Positions 55,868-64,000 of a DNA stretch of 64,000 nucleotides are shown here, piece after piece (the first letter of the stretch is position 1; each line of letters starts with the position of its first letter). The DNA is from Suillus spraguei (taxonomy: Eukaryota > Basidiomycota > Agaricomycetes > Boletales > Suillaceae). The notes below the pieces were generated by a model, which ran no database searches, was not told where the DNA came from, and worked only from the letters and a program-made list of their open reading frames with translations. Both the position numbers and the translations under genes were made by a program. Location: contig JABCPU010000012.1 in NCBI GenBank assembly GCA_016800925.1, forward strand, positions 360,576 to 424,575. The letters run 5' to 3'.

Positions 55868-57687
55868 CATGGCAAGGAGGGTCATTCCACTCACTTGACT
55901 TCCGGCAGAAATAGGGCACGTCAACCACAGACACAGAAGCTCACAGAAAACGAAATTTCGGAGTTGAAGAACTACCTTCCTGAGTGGACCGCGGCCAAAA
56001 GGGGTGAGAAGCGAGGGGTTTTCACTGCAATTGCCAGGGCAGCCAGGTTGTTTGCTCCTAAAGTCGACCAAGGACAATGGAAAAAGAGGAAGCAGGTGAT
56101 GCGTCTTCGTTGTGTTGAAAAACTACAATTTTAACATCTTATTCTTCCATCAACTCTCAGATGTATAAGACTTGGTTGTTCAACAACAAGAAAAGGAAGG
56201 AAAGGAAGGACATGATAAAGTATGGGAGGAAATGGACGCCTAGGATGGTGGTCTACCAGCAGAAGCGAAGAGGTGCTAAAGAGGATTGAGGACGAGTCGG
56301 GGCAAAGCCGGGAGATCCCGGTATGTTCAAACATTATCAGGGGCTGTGAAGAGAGTCATGGCTGAATTGGACGATGACAAGTTGGAGAAGGCAAAAGAAA
56401 CAGCGGAAGAATGGTCAAACAGCTTTCCTCCTCCGGAGATACAAGCAGAAGTTGCTCGTAAGAAGGGACCGCATATATGGAGCACTTTTCGAAAGAGATG
56501 TGGAGGCAATGCGGGATGAGAGTTTTTGTGTTGTCAGCTTGGAAGAATGAACAGGGAGAGGTTCTGTTCGGGATGTAAGTCAATTGTGTCCGTCATCGCC
56601 GATCTTCGATCTCAATATATGTGTGCAGGCATGATGATAATGAGGCATTAGGAGATGGGGACAGCTTCATGAAGACAAAGGACTGGGAGGACATTGAGCC
56701 AGTATGGCAGGAGTACGCCCAGGAACAGTTCGGTGAGTGTTTGAACTTTGGATGCAAGAATGAATTTGTTGATCATCACAATGATAGGTGCCGGGCACAG
56801 GACGGAGGACGACAGGTCAAGGGAGGTCGCAAAAGAGTCAGAAAACCAGCTTTTGAACTCGACACAGATGGAAATGGGATGCCGTTGCTTCCAGACATCA
56901 CGGAAACAAAACTTGAGGAGAAGAAAGCCATAGTCAGGGCGTTTCTTACATGCACTACAGTGAGTCTTTCGTGGCAACATCCGAGATGTTGCTGAATGCG
57001 TGGACACAGGAATATGTTCCGGGAATGACAAGGCTGTCGTGCCATGGAGTGCCTCGTACAAAGTCAGGATGACTTTGTGGCAAGGAAGTATCTTCCGGCA
57101 GATATTGACCTGAAGGAGCCTTCGAAGTTGCAAAACTGGGACACAACGGCCTTGCTCAATTTCTGGTATGCTCAGCAGGAAACAGGAAAAGATTCAACAT
57201 TCCTGTTCAAAGCATGGAAGAACAAGGATGGGGACATGGTACCATCTGTGGTATCTGGCAAGTCCCATCGCATCTGACTCGTCAAGTGAGAATGCAGAAG
57301 AGTGGAACTCTCCGAACCCCGGGATCCATCAACCGAAGCCGAGAGTGATACCGACAGTGAAACTCATGACAAGGAGGATGACATTGATGATGACTCGGCT
57401 GACGGTCGATCCCCGCTGAAGAAACCCAGATAAATAGCACATCCATCTTCAGCACCCAAGGAGACAGAAGTTCCATGTTCAATGCCGGAGCCTCGCCGGC
57501 CAGGCCGGCCAAGGCAGGTGCACTTTTGACATCACGGATGGGCGACCTCCTGGCCGGGTTGACTGAGGAAGTGGAAGAGAGGAACACATCGCTGGAACCA
57601 AGGAGTATACAGGGCAAGAAAGCTGTCAACTCCCGATCAACCGAGGTCCGGGCACCCAGGTATCAATCATTTGTAGTTTGGTATTAG
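55868..57687 (+). pseudogene. Accessory gene with Trp-rich 'YGRKW' protein, frameshifted
   Basis: This is an unassigned element gene diverging from the transposase. Recognisable blocks are LTENEISELKNYLPEWTAA, VFTAIARAARLFAPK, then after an intron (CAG|GTGATG..CTCAG) MYKTWLFNNKKRKERKDM, YGRKWTPRMVVYQQKR, AVKRVMAELDDDKLEKAKE, WRQCGMRVFVLSAWKNE, DGDSFMKTKDWEDIEPVW and YLPADIDLKEPSKLQNW. An acidic tail ends DGRSPLKKPR at 57430 in one frame, and another frame runs to 57687. I have seen similar proteins beside Agaricomycete DNA transposons but know no function. One-base shifts are needed near 56270, 56296, 56343 and 56484. The start codon is uncertain; 55868 is the first nearby ATG. Confidence 0.55.
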
Positions 57688-57696
57688 AGATTAGGG

Positions 57697-57985
57697 TTTG
57701 TGCATCATCTAAAATAAATTGGAAATGTCATTGTTATACATGAAAAATTCAGTTGTTCACATGATGTAAGTATGTGAATGAATATCCAAATATTATGAAA
57801 CCTGATCACGAGTTCCGGATGAATCCCAATCACCAAGCTCCGGACCCGGGAATCAATCATTGGCTGTTGGAATGTGACAATTGGGTGTGTGCATCATCTA
57901 AAATCAATTGGAAATGTCATTGTTATACATGAAAAATTCAGTGGTGAACATGATGTAAGTATGTGAATGAATATGCAAATATTTA
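57697..57985. repeat. Two direct copies of a 3'-end segment, 190 bp apart
   Basis: About 100 bp at 57697-57795 (tcattgttatacatgaaaaa, catgatgtaagtatgtgaat) is repeated almost exactly at 57887-57985. The copies sit between the convergent accessory genes, the second overlapping the stop of the minus-strand gene. They could be duplicated 3'UTR or terminator sequence. Confidence 0.9.
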
Positions 57986-59000
57986 CATATGGGGTTGATC
58001 ATCACACTTTTCAATGAGGGTATCTAATACAAGCAGCAATTCAGAGCTCATCTGTTTGGCCCTTTGCAACCTCCGGAGGTCCATATCAGCTCTTCTGAGT
58101 TTGTTGGATGTGTCAGCCCAAGCCACTCGGAATGGTCAGTCAGCCTCGAGGAGTTGATGTATGGTAGGCTCCGGAAGATGGCCATGACGCTGTTGGTAAT
58201 GGTCCAGGCGATCCAGAATTGATTTCAACTTCAAGAAAATTAGCAGAAAGATACATGATGAACAATTAAATGCTCACATTCTGTTTGATCATATGACCCT
58301 AGGGGCATGAACTCCCTAAGCATGGCACGCAGGTCTTCATTGCTGAGTTCCGGTATGGAGGACTGACATTTAGGAGGTGTTGCATGTGCTTGGGACATCA
58401 CATCAACAATAAAAATGAGATTGTATGAATGAACTCACCTGGAATTGCTATTCCTGGGATAGCCGAGCATCAATCTCAACATCAGCACATTCCGGTGCTT
58501 CATCACAATCAATAAGATCATCATCAGGCCCTAGGTACAAGTCCAGATCGTTGAACAAAGGCAGTTCCTCAGGCTGAGCTGGCATAAATGATCTGGATGG
58601 ATTGAATGAACATCCACAGTTGGATTATCTAAATGTGAATTGAGAAACCTACCAGGAACTGCATCCAAGACATCTGGAACACCTGATGACCCAGAATCAT
58701 AGTCGATCTCATCATCTGGCCCAAGGTATACATCTTCACATGGATCTAATAAATGTCCAGTCAAATTGTAAGATACACTCAAAGCAACACATACCTGATG
58801 AAATCCGGGGACTCAGTCTCATCATCCGGCCCAAGGTATACATCATCCAGTGCATCTGGTCCATCTCTGGTCAATTGAGAGCTGTACTGAAAGCACAACA
58901 TACCTAGTGAAATCCGGGAGTCGGTTGAGTCATCCACATCCATTGAGTTGTATTCAGTGACCGGAGGTTCATAAAATCTGACTGCTGGTTGAGATCTCAT
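57983..59000 (-). pseudogene. Accessory gene with repeated YLGPDDE motif, disrupted
   Basis: This is an acidic protein of unknown role. The ATG at 58998-59000 gives MRSQPAVRFYEPPVTEYN. Three successive exons each carry the same motif: DDVYLGPDDETE (about 58.83 kb), EDVYLGPDDEID (58.72 kb) and LDLYLGPDDDLID (58.54 kb). The first two exon-intron units look like a 120-bp duplication. Later exons read ELSNEDLRAMLREFMPLG and LDRLDHYQQRHGHLPEP, then AWADTSNKLRRADMDLRRL, ending KCDDQPHM at 57983. A TGA at 58136-58138 interrupts the last exon, and exon 1 has CCC where its duplicate has CCCC, shifting the frame. The motif may be a short protein-interaction site; that is inference. Confidence 0.5.
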
Positions 59001-59219
59001 GATGTCTGATCAACTGATCAAACTGATTGATAACTGATAACTTCGAAGTTCAACACATGGCTGGCAACGGCCGAAAGTTGAACCACGACCAAACAAAGAC
59101 AAACAATCAACGCTTATCAAGATTGTCCTTCAATTGTCTGGTTTCTTTTGAAACTTCATCCAAGTGATCACAGATTTCAAACTTATCTCAAGCTTTTCAC
59201 ATCTTTCAAGTCAATCCAA

Positions 59220-61353
59220 ATGTCTACTTCAGTTGAAACCTCTTTGGCCAGTCTCAAGGCAACCACTGCTCAGATTGTGGGCATCATCGCCGGGGCTCGG
59301 CTCATGCCTGCCGGCACTGGCCAAGCCCACCTTGCTCTGACAGCACAAGTCACTAATCTTGTGGTAAGTACCATTCATGTGTTAATTTTACTTTTGGTTT
59401 TTCTAAGATCTGGGTAGGCTGAGATTGTCCGGGAGCATGAGAAAGGGCCTTACATGCCCGGCATCATTGCATCCTGCTCCAAGGAGTTGATGAGAGTCAG
59501 GTCCATGACTCCCCGGGTGTGGCCCAACTGGCACAGCATCGGTCATGACGACCCCCGGGTGTTGAAACACTCCTGGCGCAGCAAGATTCGCGCCTGGGAG
59601 GCGTTAGGTGACCATTCAGGTGATCTCCCTGTCATGCCTAACCCTTCCATTGGCCCAATCACTGTGGACCTTCCCTCCCCACCATCGTCGCCGGCAATGT
59701 CGGCTGGTTCTTCCACCCAGCCACCTCCGAGCTCCGGGACAAAGGAAAAGGTAAGGCGGTTGTTGCTGACCCAGAGCGGAGTGGAAGGGAGCAGGAAGAG
59801 GAAGTCCCCCATGATGTCTGGACACTCTTCCTCACCTCCGAAGTCGGCCAAGAAGGGTCGCAAGCGGGTCAAGGCAACTCGCCATGTCAAGCAGAATGTG
59901 CTTGTGGAGTCGGAAGATGATGAAGACACAATTGTTCAGGTATGTCGTCCAGCTCATTGTTTTCATTCTCTCAATTTTCTGTAGCCTATTTCGAGTGGAG
60001 TGCCGGCGCTCAACGTTCCCCGGCCTTCCACAATTGGTGTAGGGACGCCTCATTCCCCTCGTTCACCACGTTCCCCAAAGAAGCAATTGTTTGGTCCTGC
60101 TTCAGTAAGTAATATTTAGTTGTCCGGCACTTGGAAAAATGCTTATATATCATCAGCTCATTGCCGGCAGTCCACCCAAGGTGATGGTGAGTCATGATTC
60201 TTTGTCCGGACCTCCCGCCTGTACTTACCCATTGTCAGGCCACCTCCGGCAGTCGTCCGGAGGTTGTGAGACCCCCAGGCAATGTCCAGCACTCCGGCTG
60301 AGGAACCTGCAGTCATGGATACAGGTGATATTCTCATTCCCGGCCCAGTGAGTACTCTAATGAATTCCAATGAGTCCATCAACTAATGGAACCCACAGAA
60401 CAACCCCTGCCATTATTGCACCCAGGAGAAGTGGCCCTGCGCCACTCGGTTGGACAGGAGGACCCGTGCCCCATGTTTGTCGTGCGTCCGCTGCGCCACC
60501 AAGAAGATCAAATGTGTCCCAGCATCCATGGGATCCCCGCCCAAACATATTCGAGGGAAGTCTACCACCCGGCAGGCTCGCTCCAGGACACCTTCCAGAG
60601 CTCCCTCCAATGCGCCGGCTGCCTCGCAGTCCAAAGCCCAAACTCGCAGTCAATCTCGTGGCCCCTCTGGCACTCCCGCTGTCCCTGCTGTGACCACACC
60701 CAAGGCACAGTCCTGTGGGTGCAGCAAGACAATCACTGCCCCCAAGACACCTGCACCTGCACCAGCTTGTGAGTCACCCCAATTGTCTATGACCATCTGA
60801 CCTTATCTTTCACTTAGCTATTCTGTCTTTGAGCGCCGCAGTGCCTCGTCCGGCACTCAATGTGCCCATTCTGGATCTCCATTCCATGGCAATTGCGATT
60901 TGGGATGGTGCCACTTGAATTGCTCTTCTTGAGGCTCATGTGGCGGAGCAGGATGGTAAGATTGATACCCTGCAACGCCTCCATGAGGGCCTTCATTGCA
61001 AAGTCATGGACCGGCACCCTTCATTTCCACTTCCCGACTCTCCTATCAATGCAACCTTTTTGCTTGATCAATCTGTCCCCCTGTCCATCTCACCCCTCCC
61101 ATCTGCACTTGCTCCCCTCATTGACTTGGATATGGCAAGAATGGAGCCTCCGTCTCCAAAAGTTCAGCCTGCATCTATCATTGAGGGTCTCATATTTGAG
61201 CTGAGCCAGATTCAGCCTGAGGGTCCACAAACGTCCGGCGAACTTGTGGACCCAGATGATCCAGGCAACCTTGTCCCAGAATATGATTCTGATGATATGG
61301 ATGTTGAGGTGAAGGTTGAACCCTCTGCTGATGAGGGTGAAATGGCTACATAA
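59220..61353 (+). pseudogene. Accessory gene with double cysteine cluster, disrupted
   Basis: The ATG at 59220 gives MSTSVETSLASLKATTAQ. Exon 2 begins AEIVREHEKGPYMPG, then a basic nuclear-type stretch (RKRKSPMMSGHSSS, KKGRKRVKATRHVKQ) and SP-rich exons. At about 60.40-60.53 kb a cysteine cluster reads NPCHYCTQEKWPCA, then CLSCVRCATKKIKCVP, resembling two fused halves of a Zn2Cys6-like binuclear cluster. After a low-complexity Ser/Thr/Pro region the last exon holds IALLEAHVAEQDGKIDTL (coiled coil) and a very acidic tail ending DEGEMAT. Defects are a one-base shift near 60281 (RPPG to AMSSTPAEE) and an in-frame TGA at 60916-60918. Similar Cys-cluster proteins accompany transposons in Agaricomycetes. 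DNA binding is plausible, function unknown. Confidence 0.55.
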
Positions 61354-61399
61354 TTGTATGTTCATAGATGTATATACAATGTTTGAATGAATGTCAGTG

Positions 61400-62998
61400 C
61401 TGGATGCCAAGTCCGGAAATCCGGAACTGGACAATGGAGATTCACAATTGATATTTCGCGACTTCCGGATATCCGGCTACCTGAAACACAACACACAATT
61501 TAAAGAATTTGAAACATCTCTGTCAAGTTACCTTGTGCCGGGTGCCGGGTCACATTGTGAAAAATATCATTCCATATATCTTAAGTGCCGAACCCCGGAC
61601 CCCAGGACCCTGGAGTTGGGACTCATCACCATGTGACAGATATCGATCCACATATTTGATGTGCTGAACCCCGAACTCTGGCACTCGGGAGTTAGAACAA
61701 TATGAGGCAATACAAAGATATTGATTGACCCATGTTCAGTGCCGAACCCTGAACTCCGGCACCCGGCACTCAGGACTCGGGCCTTGGAACTTATAACAAT
61801 GTGAAAGATGTCGATGCACATTTTCTATCACTGACCCCCGAACCCCGGCACCCGGGAGTTAGAAACATGTGAGGCAATACCAAGATATTGATTTACACGT
61901 GGGGAGTGCCGAACCCCGAACTCTGGCACCCGGCAGTTTGGAATCTGGACTCGGGACTCATAACCATGTGAAAGATATCGATCCACATATTTAACCACCC
62001 AACCCCGAATCCCAGCACCCGGGAGTGAGAACAATGTGAGTCAATACAAAGATATTGATGTACACATGTTGAATGCCGAACCCCGAACTCCGGCACCCAG
62101 CACTCGGGACTCGGGACTTGGTACTCATAACACTGAGACAGATATCGATCCACATATTTTAACACCGAACCCCGAACCCCGCCACCCGTGAGTTAGAACC
62201 ATGTGAGGCAATACAAAGTTGAGTCCCGAATCACGATCACCGAGTGCCGGGTTACCATGTGAGGCAATACCATGATATTGATTTACACATGTTGAGTGCC
62301 GAACCCCGAGCTCCGGCACCCGGGAGTTAGCACAATGTGAGGCAATACCATAATATTGATTTACACATGTTGAGTGCCGAACCCCAAGCTCCGGCACCCG
62401 GGAGTTAGCACAATGTGAGGCAATACCATGATATTGATTTACACAAGTTGAGTGCCGAACACCGAGTGCCAGGTGCCGGAGCTCGGGGTTCGGCACTCAA
62501 CTGTGTAAATCAATATCATGGTATTGCCTCACATTGTGCTAACTCCCGGGTGCCGGAGCTCGGGGTTCGGCACTCAACATGTGTAAATCAATATTATGGT
62601 ATTGCCTCACATTGTGCTAACTCCCGGGTGCCGGAGCTCGGGGTTCGGCACTCAACATGTGTAAATCAATATTATGGTATTGCCTCACATTGTGCTAACT
62701 CCCGGGTGCAGCTCGGGTTCGGCACTCAACATGTGTAAATCAATATATGGTATTGCCTCACATTGTGCTAACTCCCGGGTGCCGGAGCTCGGGGTTCGGC
62801 AGTCAAAACAATGTGAAAGTCCTCGATCCACATATTGTATGTGCCGAACCCCGAACTCCGGCACCCGGCACTCGGGACTCGGGACTTCCGAGCTCCGGCA
62901 CCCGGCACTCGGCACTTGGTACTCATAATGTGAAAGATCTTGAGCAACATATTGTCAGTGCTGAACCCTGAACCCCGGCACCCAGCACTCGCGACTCG
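61400..62998. repeat. Right subterminal repeat array
   Basis: About twenty units of the same class as at 49.6-51.2 kb. The C/G half reads gtgccgaaccccgaac, ccggcacccgg, actcgggactc. The spacer is typically aatgtgaggcaatacaaaga or aatgtgaaagatatcgatcc. The unit variants here (gtgaggcaatac) match those in the left end, not those of the internal array. Confidence 0.85.
62259..62790. repeat. Large palindrome made of subterminal repeats
   Basis: Units read gaggcaataccatgatattg then ttgagtgccgaaccccgag in the left arm (three units). From a centre near 62475 they run as the exact opposite strand (cggggttcggcactcaac, atattatggtattgcctcac) in four units to about 62790. Arms are over 200 bp and closely matched. 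Confidence 0.9.
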
Positions 62999-62999
62999 G

Positions 63000-64000
63000 A
63001 CTCAGAACAATGTGAGGCAATAGACACCTATTGATCCACAATTCTAAGTGCCGAACTCCGAACTCCAAAATCTGGTAGTCTACTATTTAGGGGTTCGCAG
63101 TTCGGTACTCGGCTTTTGCACTTGAGACCGAAAACAATGTTAGGCAATAAATGACTTTGATCCACACATTTTTGGTAGATATCTTTTTCATCTCAAATCT
63201 CCAATCTCGAGTGCCGAACCCCAATCCCAAAATCCGGTAGTCTACAATTTCGGGGTTCGGTCCTCGGGACTCAGACACATGTCAGGCAACAACAAAACTT
63301 TGATCCACACATTTTTGGTAGATGTCTGTTTTGTCTCGAATCTCGAGTTTCTAGTTTCTAGTTTCTAGTTTCAGTACTCTGCACCTGCACCCGGCACTCA
63401 GCACTAGATGACTCCACACATGGACTTTAAATCTTTCACCTTGTGTGTTGTGTTTCGGGTGTCCAGGTATCTGGAATTCAGGAAATCTCTAGTTTGCATC
63501 TCCAGTTTCGAGTTCCTGGATTCGGGACTTGGTACCGGCACCCAGCACCTCAATTATCGATGAATGTCAGACATGATGAATTCAGGTTTTGTGCTTCAGG
63601 GTTTAGATTTTGGTGGTTGATGGTAGGTATATGCACTCATAGGGTGCATGTATCCTATGTGTTTGATTCTCTGGTGGCTACATCAGCTGTACGTCTTTAT
63701 GATACATATCTAGGCCCACCCGTATATGTAATATATTTTACCTCGGCCCACCCGTCTATGTAAAATTCCCCCACATCGGCCCACCCGTCTATGCAATAAA
63801 TATTTTACTGCACCCTCGGCCCACCCGCTATGTAATACACCCCACGTCGGCCCACCATATATGTAATATTCTCTCACCTTGGCCCACCTGTATATGTAAT
63901 ATTCTCTCACCTCGGCCCACCCGTATATGTAATATTCTCTTACTCGGCCCACCCGTCTATGCAATAATATTTGCCTTGCAATCTCTCTTCAGCACAGCTG
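63000..64000. repeat. Right long inverted terminal repeat (runs off edge)
   Basis: This is the reverse complement of 42663-43832 with substitutions and small indels. The outer part is a ladder of 'cggcccacccgtctatg' units every 30-45 bp from 63712 to 63970. The outermost about 250 bp predicted from the left end is beyond the window. Confidence 0.85.

Larger units (their letters stand above)
42414..64000. mobile_element. KDZ transposon island with TET/JBP and accessory cargo
   Basis: A composite or single large DNA transposon. It is delimited on the left by sequence starting near cataatatccc (42414). On the right, the inverted copy runs off the window at 64000. It holds the KDZ transposase (52.2-55.6 kb, minus), TET/JBP (48.1-49.4 kb, plus), four unassigned genes (51.25-52.05 minus; 55.87-57.69 plus; 57.98-59.00 minus; 59.22-61.35 plus) and extensive subterminal repeats. 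No host gene is present in 21.6 kb. Target-site duplication cannot be tested because the right end is outside. Additional repeat insertions at 43.9-47.4 kb suggest nesting. KDZ with TET/JBP is a known basidiomycete pairing. Confidence 0.8.

Noticed and set aside
62125..62738. Repetitive open frames of 107-123 aa with CVNQY/ASHCANSRVPELGV units
   Set aside because: They are translations of the subterminal repeats on both strands of a palindrome, not a real repeat protein.

Overview
The window is nuclear DNA from a filamentous basidiomycete, most likely an Agaricomycete (mushroom or wood-rot class). The signs are genes split by many introns of about 50-60 nt, two DUF6533 membrane-protein genes (a family abundant in Agaricomycetes), and Plavaka and KDZ (Kyakuja-Dileera-Zisupton) DNA transposon proteins with a linked TET/JBP dioxygenase. 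I do not assign a genus.

Layout. 1-39 kb is a dense host region on both strands: the 5' part of a DUF6533 gene (left edge), a three-LIM protein, a cytochrome b5-containing L-lactate dehydrogenase (cytochrome b2 type) without a mitochondrial presequence, a SAP-domain protein, a Slt2-type MAP kinase, CBF5/dyskerin head-to-head with ribosomal protein eL22, a DHX29/DHX57-like DEVH helicase, INO80, fumarase, PEX11, CMC1 head-to-head with lipoyl synthase, and a second DUF6533 gene. Host reading frames close cleanly after splicing. 39-42.4 kb is gene-poor, with a 121-bp tandem repeat and a Plavaka remnant.

42.4 kb to the right edge is one large DNA-transposon island. A long inverted repeat (left arm 42.41-43.83 kb, right arm 63.00-64.00 kb and running off the window) encloses a KDZ transposase with an N-terminal CxC2 zinc cluster, a TET/JBP-family 2-oxoglutarate/Fe(II) dioxygenase, and four accessory genes of unknown function. 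The non-coding parts hold CpG-rich subterminal repeats of about 70-80 bp, some forming a large palindrome. TET/JBP with KDZ is a known association in basidiomycetes; the accessory genes, repeat architecture and nested ends here are what deserves attention.

Five of the six element genes show single-base frameshifts and/or in-frame TGA codons, so this copy looks decayed or is poorly polished in the assembly. The gene at 51.25-52.05 kb is the exception. Coordinates of multi-exon genes run from start to stop codon; exons were deduced by eye from splice signals and protein-family continuity.
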